NCBI GenBank assembly: GCA_017521805.1 | Contig: JAFXDK010000035.1 | Location: 1-62,227 of the forward strand | Length of the DNA stretch: 62,227 bases | Origin: Ruminococcus sp. | Lineage (GTDB): Bacteria > Bacillota > Clostridia > Oscillospirales > Ruminococcaceae | Reading direction: 5' to 3' | Shown here: in pieces, positions 43,454 to 52,198 of the stretch | How positions within the stretch are numbered: position 1 is the stretch's first letter | Layout: each line of letters opens with the position of its first letter | Translations under genes and position numbers: made by a program | The notes under the pieces: model-generated | The model's database searches: none | What the model was told of the DNA's origin: nothing | The model's input: the letters and a program-made list of their open reading frames with translations, nothing else

Positions 43454-44562
43454 CGGCTTGCATTGTGCATATTGTCAATTCTTTCTTTAAGCTGAATGTT
43501 TTCGCTTAAAGTGTCATATCCGCGTATATAATTATCAAGGTCTGAATAGGTAAAACCGAAATTATCCTCATCAGTTTTGCCGCTTAAACCGTCAATTGGA
43601 ACTTTATGCACAAGGGCATAGGGAAGCTTTAAATAATCGCCTATACTTAGAATTTCTGTTACTGTTAAATCACCAAGAATACTGAAATCTCCTGCATTGT
43701 CACCGAATTTTGTGGAATATCCCACCCAATCCTCTGACAGATTGCAGGTGTTCACAACCCTGCCTCCTACGCATGCCGCAACAGCATAAAGTGTTGTCAT
43801 GCGAAGTCTTGCAGGAGTATTAATAATCGCCTGTTTAGATATACTGATTTTGCCGCTCAACTGATTCATAAGCCCGCTGTATGCGTCGGCAATATTGACC
43901 TCAATGCTATCAATCCCAAGAAATTCAACGATTTTTCTGCTGCAATCAATATCAGCCTGTTCTCCTTGGGGCATAAGAACTCCAAGAACCCGATCTTTAC
44001 CAAGAGCTTTAACACACAAAGCCGCACAAATTGAGCTGTCCTTTCCTCCTGATATGCCGATAATAGCCTTAGTTGACAGTGAACCGTTTTTTTGAAAATA
44101 TTCTTTTATCCAGTCAATTATATCAGTAGTAGTCTTTACAGCGTTAAAACCGCGTAATTCGTTTCTGATACACATGAGAATTCTGCCAAGATAATTTTCT
44201 CCTTTTCCATTTACCATTCCCCAGAATGTATCACCGTGGTTATTGCCCTCTACAAGTTCTTCGTTTCCAGTAGCCAGAAGTCTGACAGCAAGCTCCGGAT
44301 GCTGTATAAATTTCGCTCTGCATATCTCATACATTACATCAACTTTTATATCTTCCCAGTCGGGACGGAGTTTTATTTCTCTGCCAAGACTTTTTGCATC
44401 TGAGGGAGACAGAAGAGCAAATTTCTTGCGGATTTCTTTATCTTTTGTTTTTTGTGCCTGAAATGCTGCTTCTGTACTGAGATAGGTTTTATCTTTATAG
44501 GTAACGGAACATTCAAAGAAGTTGCTTAAATAATCATTTTTACCAACAAATCTGCCAATCAT
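43417..44562 (-). CDS. nadE: Fusion: NADAR (YbiA-like) domain + ammonia-dependent NAD synthetase
   Basis: 381 residues from the ATG at 44562, which overlaps the stop of the preceding gene by one base. Residues 1 to about 138 are a NADAR/YbiA domain: LSNFF, TEAAFQAQK (Glu 31) and EGNNHGDTFWG (105-115) with NYLGRILMCIR. The rest is NadE: the ATP-pyrophosphatase loop SGGKDSS (171-177), LSEDWVGYSTKFGD and PIDGLSGKTDEDNFG. No glutaminase domain is present, so ammonia is the donor. NadE turns nicotinic acid adenine dinucleotide into NAD; NADAR domains handle ADP-ribose-type N-glycosides. Joining them in one protein is uncommon and is the key oddity of this operon. Confidence 0.93.
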   Translation of the reverse strand: MIGRFVGKNDYLSNFFECSVTYKDKTYLSTEAAFQAQKTKDKEIRKKFALLSPSDAKSLGREIKLRPDWEDIKVDVMYEICRAKFIQHPELAVRLLATGNEELVEGNNHGDTFWGMVNGKGENYLGRILMCIRNELRGFNAVKTTTDIIDWIKEYFQKNGSLSTKAIIGISGGKDSSICAALCVKALGKDRVLGVLMPQGEQADIDCSRKIVEFLGIDSIEVNIADAYSGLMNQLSGKISISKQAIINTPARLRMTTLYAVAACVGGRVVNTCNLSEDWVGYSTKFGDNAGDFSILGDLTVTEILSIGDYLKLPYALVHKVPIDGLSGKTDEDNFGFTYSDLDNYIRGYDTLSENIQLKERIDNMHNASRHKIEPMPKFTL

Positions 44563-46088
44563 CAAAAATCACCTCTGTGAAGAATATTTCTTATTTCAGC
44601 AAGTGTATATTCCTTTATCATTTTACCGTTGCGGAACACGGGAATAAGCATATTTTTATCAGCTATATTGCCGATAGTTTTGCTTGTATATCCGTCCTTG
44701 CAAATTATATTGCCTATTTCATCGCAGCATACACAGCACATACCCTTATGAGATTTCTTGCTGATTTCTTTAGCTGGGTCAAGCTCAACAGGAACAAACT
44801 CACCGTTTATTTTTTCATAGCTTTTAGGAGCCTTGAAAATTGGTATGCAGTTTCCCTGATTATCTTCACAATAAGTAGCTTTTACAGCAATATGGAATGT
44901 ATCTCTTGTGTACGGCGCAAGCTTATCGCCTGTTTCAAGGCACTGCATGGAGAAACTGCCAACACCCAATGCCACATTATTGCAAGCAAAACCGTTTTTC
45001 TTGAGGATTGAGTAGACCTTTTCTGCTCTCTGTGGGGTAATAGAATCACCGTATATAGCCTTTATGTGCGAATCAAGGACTTTATATCCCTTTGAGTTGA
45101 CTGTTCCGCCAAAGATATCCCACAATCTGAAAACAGTTTCTGTTACAACTTCAACGGGGTTGCCACTGTCGCCTCTGACAAGCATTGTGCCGTTATGGTT
45201 GAGTATTTCCTCTTTAAGCTGAGGGATAATATTATTTACTATATTCCAGTAGTCGTAGCTGTCAGATACAACTGAGAAAGATGTATCAGGATAAAGCTCA
45301 TTGAGAAGTCGTCTAAACATTGTGATTTCATCGCCGTCTATAGCGAAATTTGAACACATTACAGAATGTTCAGTAGATACTGCACCATATGCAACAGGTT
45401 CTTTTGTGCAGTCGCAGTTGTAATATTTTTCAAGATAGGGGATAGCAGGAACTGTTGCCGTGTTGAGAAATGAAAGACAGAAAGCCGCGGAAGATTTTAC
45501 TGCAGACGAAAGTGATTCCTGACCTCTGAAAGAGAAATCTCCCAGTGCCTTGGCTCTTGGTACATCGTCCTCAACAGTTTCAGCATAGTATTTATTAACA
45601 ATCTGACGGTACATATAGCCAACATTTGCGGAAATCATACCATGCCACATTTCAGCAGAAAGAACGCTTTCAATATACTCAACAATCCACGGAAAATCGG
45701 GATGTGTATTTGTGAGCTGAATCATAGGCACTTTTACAGGAATTCTTGTACCCTCGGGAACCGCAGAAATCTCAATGGGAAGATAGCCTAATCTGTGAAG
45801 ATTTCGAATCATTTCCTTGTCGTAGCCCTGACTGCCGAGAGTGTTGTCTATTATACGGAAGTATTCCTCAGTAACTTCCTCAAAGGGCTTTTCAAAGAAG
45901 TTCTTATTGAAATTTTCAATGAGAAACTCTTTAATAAATGCTTGTAAACCGAAGTGAATGAGCTTATCCTGTCCACTTATACGGCTGCCTCTCGGAGTGA
46001 GATATGACACAATTTTCGTGAGATTTTTCGGATACATTTTAGCGTGTGTTGACTTGTAAAAATCAATATTTAACATAGGATTATACAT
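44562..46088 (-). CDS. NAMPT-like phosphoribosyl (or ADP-ribosyl) transferase
   Basis: 508 residues from the ATG at 46088, nine bases behind AAAGGAG. The fold is that of nicotinamide phosphoribosyltransferase: DFYKSTHAKMYP, GDFSFRGQES with Asp 184 at the position of human Asp 219 (which selects the amide form), STEHS with the catalytic His 241, VVSDSYD, and RGDSGNP with Asp 307. Differences from the eukaryotic enzyme include Gly for Pro in RPDSGNP and GVGSF for the GSGGG phosphate loop. It could make NMN from PRPP, or NAD directly from ADP-ribose pyrophosphate, as the phage enzyme Namat does. Sequence alone does not decide. Confidence 0.88.
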   Translation of the reverse strand: MYNPMLNIDFYKSTHAKMYPKNLTKIVSYLTPRGSRISGQDKLIHFGLQAFIKEFLIENFNKNFFEKPFEEVTEEYFRIIDNTLGSQGYDKEMIRNLHRLGYLPIEISAVPEGTRIPVKVPMIQLTNTHPDFPWIVEYIESVLSAEMWHGMISANVGYMYRQIVNKYYAETVEDDVPRAKALGDFSFRGQESLSSAVKSSAAFCLSFLNTATVPAIPYLEKYYNCDCTKEPVAYGAVSTEHSVMCSNFAIDGDEITMFRRLLNELYPDTSFSVVSDSYDYWNIVNNIIPQLKEEILNHNGTMLVRGDSGNPVEVVTETVFRLWDIFGGTVNSKGYKVLDSHIKAIYGDSITPQRAEKVYSILKKNGFACNNVALGVGSFSMQCLETGDKLAPYTRDTFHIAVKATYCEDNQGNCIPIFKAPKSYEKINGEFVPVELDPAKEISKKSHKGMCCVCCDEIGNIICKDGYTSKTIGNIADKNMLIPVFRNGKMIKEYTLAEIRNILHRGDF

Positions 46089-46089
46089 A

Positions 46090-46920
46090 TCAGACAACTC
46101 CTTTCATGCAATCGAATTTATGAAGTATGTGATTATCGGGCAGTGTACAAAGGGAATCCGTAGTAAAAATTCTGTCAATTAAACCACATTTCAGCAATTC
46201 CCCTTTTTCAATTGAGTTTTCACAATGAGTAAAGAACACATTGATTTCATCGCAGTTCAGCTGTTTCAGTTTTTTAGCGGAGTGATAAACAGTACCGCCA
46301 TATGAGCAGATATCATCAACGATAAGCATTTTTTTTCCAGTGGGAGTATCGCCGTATACATCAAATCCAAGAATTTTGCCTGTTGCCCAATCTCGTTTTT
46401 TTAAGCCAAAGCCAATATTTTTGCAATCAGTAAAGTATTTTGTGTATCTCTTACAGCTGCCTTCATCGGGGAAAAATATATAATCATTCTGAGAATCAAA
46501 ATTAATTATACTTCTCGTTTTAGATAAAAATACTTCTGGAGAAAGATTTACACAGTGTTCAAGAAGTGCAGCGCCAACAGAGGAATGAACATCAAGCACC
46601 ATAACCTTTGTGAAATTGAGCGAGTTAATAAGTCTGCAGAAATATTTCAGAGTGAAAACCTCAGTTTCGCTGTGTACTCTGTCCATTCTTGCGTTGGGCA
46701 GATAAGGGAGATACAGCTGTATATCAGCAAAAGGGTATCTTTCGCGGATATTGCCTGTCAAATAAGCAAGCTGCATAAATTCCGCTTCACACTCAAACTT
46801 CCATATTAATATTGCTGATTTCACATCTGTTTCCTTGATATCGATTTTCATCGTGCCGTCTGGATAACTTATCTTTTCAGTCACTTTCGGAGTTGCCCCG
46901 TTTATGCTGTATAAAATCAT
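46090..46920 (-). CDS. Short PRPP-synthetase-like enzyme (possible ADP-ribose pyrophosphate synthetase)
   Basis: 276 residues, against about 315 for ordinary ribose-phosphate pyrophosphokinase. PYLPNARMDR (72-81) replaces the usual PYxxYARQDR. DVHSS (110-114) is the divalent-cation site, PDEGS (151-155) replaces PDxGG, and MLIVDDICSYGGTV (198-211) is the PRPP loop. It ends one base before the NAMPT-like gene. In phages, pairs of such proteins either supply PRPP to NAMPT or make ADP-ribose pyrophosphate for direct NAD synthesis. GGGAGG lies in front of the ATG. Divergence from housekeeping Prs suggests a special role. Confidence 0.85.
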   Translation of the reverse strand: MILYSINGATPKVTEKISYPDGTMKIDIKETDVKSAILIWKFECEAEFMQLAYLTGNIRERYPFADIQLYLPYLPNARMDRVHSETEVFTLKYFCRLINSLNFTKVMVLDVHSSVGAALLEHCVNLSPEVFLSKTRSIINFDSQNDYIFFPDEGSCKRYTKYFTDCKNIGFGLKKRDWATGKILGFDVYGDTPTGKKMLIVDDICSYGGTVYHSAKKLKQLNCDEINVFFTHCENSIEKGELLKCGLIDRIFTTDSLCTLPDNHILHKFDCMKGVV

Positions 46921-46931
46921 ATTAACCTCCC

Positions 46932-47459
46932 TCAGATAACATCAATCTGACACATTTTCATAGCTTCCAATGCCCTGCTGTGAGATTCAGGAGTAACTCC
47001 CGCGCAGCATTTGCTGTTGACAATTATTTTCGTCTCAGGGAAAAATGTCTTGAGAATCATAGCATTTGAAATAACACATATGTCTGTGCAAACTCCCGCA
47101 AGTTCAATTTCATCGGGAACGCCTCCACATACATCAATCACACGCTGAGGAAGCTCCTTTGAACCGAAAGTTATTTTTTCAACAGCACGGCTTTCATCGC
47201 CAATAATCTCCATAAGTTCGGGAATCAGTCTGTGTCCCTCTGTGCCTTTAATGCAGTGGGGGACAGGGAGATTTTTTCCCTCCTGTGTATCGTTGTAGTT
47301 TTCGTAATGAGTATCAAGAGTATAGAGGATTTCAGTTCCCTCTCCAATGATCTCTTTTACTCTGTCAGTCATTGGTTCAGCTACTGCAAGAGTTTGAGGA
47401 TTACCTAATGCGCCGCTTATAAAATCATTCTGCATATCAATTACAATAAAAACCTTCAT
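46932..47459 (-). CDS. pncA: Nicotinamidase
   Basis: 175 residues. The catalytic triad is readable: Asp 8 (IVIDMQNDF), Lys 95 (VEKITF) and the nucleophile Cys 128 (CTDICV). Metal ligands Asp 49 and His 51 are in LDTHYENY. HCIKGTEGHRL is a family hallmark. It converts nicotinamide to nicotinic acid. It overlaps the Nudix gene by 4 bases, so it belongs to the NAD operon. The deamidated route needs NadE, whose gene is last in the same operon. Confidence 0.92.
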   Translation of the reverse strand: MKVFIVIDMQNDFISGALGNPQTLAVAEPMTDRVKEIIGEGTEILYTLDTHYENYNDTQEGKNLPVPHCIKGTEGHRLIPELMEIIGDESRAVEKITFGSKELPQRVIDVCGGVPDEIELAGVCTDICVISNAMILKTFFPETKIIVNSKCCAGVTPESHSRALEAMKMCQIDVI

Positions 47460-48205
47460 ACCTTTACACTTCTCCTTTTATATAATTTCGACGGTCTGTG
47501 CATAGCACCGCCGTTCTCAAACATATCTGTTTCTTCAATTTTCTTTGCCATTTTACGTCTGAAATTTGCTGCAGCTTCTTTTCTTTCTGTTATTATTTCG
47601 TAGGGAATTTGCAAATCCGCAATAGTGAAATATTCAGGAAGCAATTCAAAAATAATATCGTGATTTATAACTTCATCTTTAAGCTTTAAAAATGCATCAT
47701 AAATTATCTGTGCGTGGTCAAATGCGAGTTCATCCGATACAGCTTTGCCGTTATTTATTTTAATAGTTATTTCGCCGTTATTGATAATTATTACACTATC
47801 TTTCATCTCAAACGTCATCCAGCAGGAGCTTTCAGCGTCAGATATCTCAGCTGTATGTGTATCAATTGTGCGTATAAGTGCCAGAAAAGCACATGATATA
47901 ATCCAGCCGCGCGGGTCTCTGTTAGGGGCGCTGTAAGTTTTCATTGGTATCAGAGTTGCATTACTGATTCCTGTTTCCTCGTTGAGTTCACGGATAGCGG
48001 CATTTTCTATAGTTTCAGTAGGTCTGAGAAATCCGCCGGGGAGAGAAAACTGAGATTTGTAAGGCTCCTCGCCTCGTTTTATAAGAAGGATTTTCAGCAT
48101 TTTGTTGTCGAGCTCTCGTTTGTTTTCAGATTTTTCACTGTCAATGCCAAATGTTACAATATCAGCTGCAACAGAGGGTCTTTCATAATCTTTATAACTG
48201 TTCAT
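47456..48205 (-). CDS. NrtR-type Nudix regulator of NAD metabolism
   Basis: 249 residues. The Nudix box from Gly 58 to Gly 79 is complete (GFLRPTE, then RELNEETG with Arg 72, Glu 73, Glu 76 and Glu 77), so hydrolysis of ADP-ribose is possible; several NrtR proteins have lost it. The C-terminal 75 residues form the NrtR winged helix: LLPEYFTIADLQIPYE, NFRRKMAK and RPSKLYKRR. Known NrtR proteins repress NAD synthesis genes and let go when bound to ADP-ribose. As first gene of the operon it probably controls itself. AAGGAG lies before the ATG. Confidence 0.9.
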   Translation of the reverse strand: MNSYKDYERPSVAADIVTFGIDSEKSENKRELDNKMLKILLIKRGEEPYKSQFSLPGGFLRPTETIENAAIRELNEETGISNATLIPMKTYSAPNRDPRGWIISCAFLALIRTIDTHTAEISDAESSCWMTFEMKDSVIIINNGEITIKINNGKAVSDELAFDHAQIIYDAFLKLKDEVINHDIIFELLPEYFTIADLQIPYEIITERKEAAANFRRKMAKKIEETDMFENGGAMHRPSKLYKRRSVKV

Positions 48206-48236
48206 TGGTATTACTCCTTAAATATAATTTGTTTGT

Positions 48237-48272
48237 TATTATTATAATAATACTATCTTGCTCATTTGTCAA
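48237..48272 (-). promoter_or_regulatory. Promoter of the NAD operon with possible NrtR site
   Basis: In the minus direction TTGACA (48272-48267), 17 bases, TATTAT (48249-48244). A 16-base AT-only palindrome, TATTATTATAATAATA (48237-48252), covers the -10 region and is a candidate operator, though its simple composition makes chance possible. Confidence 0.7.
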
Positions 48273-48398
48273 GGCTTTAAAGATAATTTTGTCATTATGC
48301 ACAATATTATTTCTATATTATACAGCATATTGACTAAAATTTCGAATCGTAAAAAATCATAGTGTAATTTTATTTGATTTTAATCTGAAAAATGGAAT

Positions 48399-48443
48399 AA
48401 AAAAACAGCCAGATACAACGTGATGAAGTATCTGCTTGTTTTT
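48399..48443 (-). terminator. Terminator of hflX
   Basis: AAAACAAGCAGATAC and GTATCTGGCTGTTTT (minus strand) pair with two mismatches and run into T7. Confidence 0.75.
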
Positions 48444-48468
48444 CGTTTATATAATAATTTTTTTATTG

Positions 48469-49728
48469 CTACCTAAAGATATATTTTTCAGCCTCTTTTA
48501 TAAGTTTTACATCAACAAGTGCATCAACAAGAGTGCCGTTCTCAGTATATTCCTCTGTAAAAATTTTTCCGTCAATTCGGATTCTGCCTATAAATGCTGT
48601 CATATCATAAGGAACAAGGAGCTTCATACGCTCGGCAGTTTCAGGAAGATTTTTTACAATACAATCAAGTAATCGTTTAAATCCTAATCTGTTTTTCGCA
48701 GAAATAACAACAGTATTGTCATCCTCAAAAATAGTATCAAGATTTGTAGCTGTATCCGCTTTGTTCATAACATCGACTACAGGGATTCCATCGCATCCAA
48801 GCTCCGAAAGCAGCTCTCTTGTAACCTTTGCTTGCTGCTCATATTCTGTAGATGACAAATCCTGCACGTTGAGAATAATATCTGCCGCTGCCGCTTCTTC
48901 AAGGGTAGATTTGAATGCTTCAACAAGATTATGAGGTAATCTGCGGATAAGTCCGACAGTATCAATAAGCATAACACTTCTGCCGTCGGGGAGTTCAATA
49001 GAACGTGAAGTTATATCAAGAGTAGCGAAAAGCTTATTTTCCGCGAGAACTCCTGCATCTGTCAACGCATTCATCAGCGTTGACTTGCCGACATTGGTAT
49101 ATCCAACTATAGCGGCGCATAGAACGCCATCTTTTTTTCTTCTTGAACGGGAAAAATTACGATGTTTCTTTAATTCTTCCAGTTCAGCCTCAAGATATGA
49201 GATTCTCTTTCGTATATGGCGCTTGTCCGTTTCAAGCTTTGTTTCACCTGGGCCACGTGTACCGATTCCACCTCCAAGACGTGAAAGTGAAGTACCAAGT
49301 CCTACAAGTCTTGGGAGGCGATATTTCTGCTGTGCAAGCTCGACTTGAAGTTTACCTTCTTTAGTTCTTGCCCTTTGAGCAAATATATCAAGAATAAGAG
49401 TTGTTCTGTCAATAACACGTACATCAAGAATTTCCTCAATATTACGCACCTGAACACCAGTAAGCTCATGATCAAAAATTACGAGTTCTGCTTCAAGAAG
49501 ATGTAATTGTTCACGAAGCTCTTCCAATCGTCCCGAACCCATACAGGTTGCGGAATCGTATGAAATCTTTTTTTGTATCATTTCGCCTACTACTTCAGCA
49601 TTTGCAGAACGAGCCAGTTCACCGAGTTCAGCAATAGAAATTTCAGCATCAAATTCTCCTGTATCAACACATACAAGCACAGCTTTTACAGGAGCATCGT
49701 CAATTTTATTTTCATACAAAGGTATCAC
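48469..49728 (-). CDS. hflX: Ribosome-associated GTPase HflX
   Basis: 419 residues. An N-terminal HflX domain contains VIFDHELTGVQVRNIEEIL and DRTTLILDIFAQRA. A glycine-rich linker (SRLGGGIGTRGPGE) and coiled region follow. The G domain has G1 GYTNVGKST, G3 DTVGLI and G4 NKAD. It splits stalled or hibernating ribosomes. The frame opens with a GTG at 49728 very close to AAAGGCG; a TTG three codons later would have better spacing. It lies 8 bases downstream of a lipoprotein gene. Confidence 0.95.
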   Translation of the reverse strand: MIPLYENKIDDAPVKAVLVCVDTGEFDAEISIAELGELARSANAEVVGEMIQKKISYDSATCMGSGRLEELREQLHLLEAELVIFDHELTGVQVRNIEEILDVRVIDRTTLILDIFAQRARTKEGKLQVELAQQKYRLPRLVGLGTSLSRLGGGIGTRGPGETKLETDKRHIRKRISYLEAELEELKKHRNFSRSRRKKDGVLCAAIVGYTNVGKSTLMNALTDAGVLAENKLFATLDITSRSIELPDGRSVMLIDTVGLIRRLPHNLVEAFKSTLEEAAAADIILNVQDLSSTEYEQQAKVTRELLSELGCDGIPVVDVMNKADTATNLDTIFEDDNTVVISAKNRLGFKRLLDCIVKNLPETAERMKLLVPYDMTAFIGRIRIDGKIFTEEYTENGTLVDALVDVKLIKEAEKYIFR

Positions 49729-49736
49729 CGCCTTTA

Positions 49737-50366
49737 TTAACCTGCAAGAAACTCATTTCCCTTTTCATCGTAGCCATAAATATTTGTAACAATCTCACCA
49801 TTTTCAGCTGATTTGAAAGTCTCAGTTTTTTTTACTGGTCTGAGTTCTGCGTCAAACCACTGGTATTCCACAAAACGCTTCGTCAGGTCATCGCTCCTGT
49901 CCTCAGTCAGAACTCTCTCGTCAGTTACTTTCATAATTCTTCCAACTTCATTTAGCTCAGCATTTTCGGCAAATGTATTGTTCTCGGGAATATAACAATA
50001 GTATGTACCATAATCAGCAGGGGATTCATAAGGGATGAAAATGTCTTCATAGCCGTCAAAATTATAATCTGCAACTGTGATATTTTCCGGTGAAGGTGTA
50101 TAATAAAAATCAAGGATTTTTACAACAACATTATCCAGAAGCAGCTCTACATGAGAACCGTTAAGAGCATATGAAAGCTTACCTGCTTTCTGAGCAGCTG
50201 CTTCAGCATCGATTTGGTCAGCGGAAATTTGCGGATATGTCGTATCAGTGTATATCACTAATTCGTCATCATTCACGTAATCGACCGTGTTTTTTTTATT
50301 TTCACAGGCAACTGCTGTTGTCATGGTAAGCAACGGCAAAACAGCAAGAAAAATATTTTTTTTCAT
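49737..50366 (-). CDS. Lipoprotein of unknown function
   Basis: 209 residues from MKKNIFLAV; an in-frame ATG 33 bases upstream would add an unlikely hydrophilic start before the signal peptide. The lipobox is TAVAC, followed by ENKKN. The mature part contains VADYNFDGYEDIFIPYESP, an FG-GAP-like calcium-loop segment of the kind found in secreted XAC2610-type proteins, and an IYGYDEKGNEF ending. Function unknown. It lies between hslO and hflX, probably on the same transcript. Confidence 0.8.
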   Translation of the reverse strand: MKKNIFLAVLPLLTMTTAVACENKKNTVDYVNDDELVIYTDTTYPQISADQIDAEAAAQKAGKLSYALNGSHVELLLDNVVVKILDFYYTPSPENITVADYNFDGYEDIFIPYESPADYGTYYCYIPENNTFAENAELNEVGRIMKVTDERVLTEDRSDDLTKRFVEYQWFDAELRPVKKTETFKSAENGEIVTNIYGYDEKGNEFLAG

Positions 50367-50370
50367 TTTA

Positions 50371-51252
50371 TTATTCAGCAGCCCCTTTAGCGAGTTCACC
50401 TATTTCATCAGCGGTAAAGATATAATTATTTCCGCAGAAATGGCAGGAAACTTCTGTATCTTTTCCCTCAGCGGCAATTTTTTCAAGCTCATTTCTGCCA
50501 ATACTTATAAGTATTTCCTCCGTGCGCTGACGACTGCAATCGCATTTGTAAACAGGAGATGCTGTATCAAGCTCATTGGGTTCCAATCCAGCAAGGAGCA
50601 TATCTGCGATTTCCTGTGGTGATATTCCGTCATCAAGAAGCTTGGAAACAGGCGGAATCTGAGCAATATTTCTTTCTATGGCACTAATGCATTCCTCACT
50701 TGCAAAGGGAAGAAGCTGTATAAGGTATCCGCCTGCTGCTTTTACAGAAAGGTCAGTATCAACAAGAACTCCCAGAGCACAAACAGTAGGAATCTGTTCA
50801 CTTGTAGCGTAATAATTGGCAATGTCCTCAGCAACCTCACCAGAAATAAGAGGGATAACTCCCACATAAGGCTCACGGAGCCCTAGGTCCTTTACAACAG
50901 ATAATGTGCCATTTTTTCCAACTGCAGTAGATACATCAAGCTTACCAACCTCGTTAAGCGGAATCTCAACAACGGGATTGGTAACACAGCTTTTTACATT
51001 TCCATAGCAATCAGCCACTGCCATAAGCTGACCTGTAGGGCCGTCAGCGTCAATACGCAGAGTTATGCTGTTTTCCTCACCTTTAAGCATATATCCCATA
51101 AGAGAGGCAGCTATAGTAAGACGTCCAAGACCTGCTGTAACAACAGCGGAGGACTTATGAATTTTTTCAATTTTCGAAACAATATCCTTAGCGTCAAGAA
51201 CAGCAGCAAAAGCTGAACCGTCAGCAGAGATTGCTCTGTATAAATTTCCCAT
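50371..51252 (-). CDS. hslO: Redox-controlled chaperone Hsp33
   Basis: 293 residues. The N-terminal chaperone domain (MGNLYRAISADGSAFAAVLDAK) is followed by the redox switch: CDC near residue 239 and CHFC at 270-273 bind zinc when reduced and form disulfides under oxidative stress, which turns on holdase activity. Both cysteine pairs are intact. GAAAGGAAC lies before the ATG. It is 12 bases behind the methyltransferase gene. Confidence 0.96.
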   Translation of the reverse strand: MGNLYRAISADGSAFAAVLDAKDIVSKIEKIHKSSAVVTAGLGRLTIAASLMGYMLKGEENSITLRIDADGPTGQLMAVADCYGNVKSCVTNPVVEIPLNEVGKLDVSTAVGKNGTLSVVKDLGLREPYVGVIPLISGEVAEDIANYYATSEQIPTVCALGVLVDTDLSVKAAGGYLIQLLPFASEECISAIERNIAQIPPVSKLLDDGISPQEIADMLLAGLEPNELDTASPVYKCDCSRQRTEEILISIGRNELEKIAAEGKDTEVSCHFCGNNYIFTADEIGELAKGAAE

Positions 51253-51264
51253 ATTAAGTTCCTT

Positions 51265-52035
51265 TCAAAGAATTTGCCCGCTGTTCACACAGCGCGCCGC
51301 ATAGACAATGCGCTGGGAATCGCAGGCAGGAGGGGAAAGTGTATCGTCCCCGTACTTCCCGAGTACTTCAAATCCACACTCATTAAGAAGCATTTCAATA
51401 CTTTCTTCACTGTAAGCTTTTTCGGAAAAGCTGTCGGAGCTTCTGGAGTACATACCATTTTCCTCAAGTTCAAAAAACTCCAGATTCATTTTTACCTCAT
51501 CAGTGTCGGGAATAATCGTATTTTCCCAGACGCAGAAAACTTTATCGGTTTCGTAGGTAAAAGTATTATTTGCAAGGACATTTCTATGCTTGTAAAGTGT
51601 ATTAATATCAAAAATAAAAAGTCCGTCAGGCTCAGAAAAAAGAGCCACATTCTGAAAAACTTTTTTTACATCTTTAAGGCTGTTTAAATGATTTATACTA
51701 TCAAGAGCGCAGACAGTAATATTAACAGAACCGTATAAATCAAGTTTTCTCATATCCTGGCAAAGATATTGTATATTCAGACCACTATCAAATTTTTTAT
51801 CAAGAGCTATGCCAAGCATTTCATCAGAATAATCAACTCCAATGACATCATAGCCGATTTTTGACATTTCCTCTGCTATACTTCCCGTACCGCAGGCAAG
51901 GTCGAGAAGGATTTTCCCCTCAGTTTTACTGAATTTTTCTATTATACCATGAAAATAATCCGCTCTTTTTTTATAATCAATATTGGCTGTGAGAATATCA
52001 TAATATCTGGCAAAAACACTGTAACCTGTCGTCAT
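51265..52035 (-). CDS. SAM-dependent methyltransferase
   Basis: 256 residues. Motif I, ILLDLACGTGSIAEEM, binds S-adenosylmethionine; VIGVDYSDEML and LCQDMRKLDL are motifs II and III. The second half (FFELEENGMYSRSSDSF, EVLGKYGDD) is like small-molecule methyltransferases often found beside hslO or tRNA-modification genes in Clostridia. The substrate is not known. Its start precedes hslO by a short gap, so they are co-transcribed. Confidence 0.88.
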   Translation of the reverse strand: MTTGYSVFARYYDILTANIDYKKRADYFHGIIEKFSKTEGKILLDLACGTGSIAEEMSKIGYDVIGVDYSDEMLGIALDKKFDSGLNIQYLCQDMRKLDLYGSVNITVCALDSINHLNSLKDVKKVFQNVALFSEPDGLFIFDINTLYKHRNVLANNTFTYETDKVFCVWENTIIPDTDEVKMNLEFFELEENGMYSRSSDSFSEKAYSEESIEMLLNECGFEVLGKYGDDTLSPPACDSQRIVYAARCVNSGQIL

Positions 52036-52156
52036 ATCAGCACCACTTCTTCAACTATTTTCATAGTTACACCTCATAAATATTTTTGTCAGTACAGAAC
52101 ATTCAGAGAAATCAATAAATTCCAATTGAATTCCCTGTAATTGAAGTATTATTTAA

Positions 52157-52183
52157 ATGGGCGACCTTTAAAAAGCCGCCCAT
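52157..52183 (-). terminator. Terminator of secA
   Basis: ATGGGCGGCTTTTTAA and its partner TTTAAAGGTCGCCCAT (minus strand) pair through the outer 7 bases and inner A/T runs; the downstream T-run is short. Confidence 0.6.
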
Positions 52184-52198
52184 TAATGTCGGTTATGA

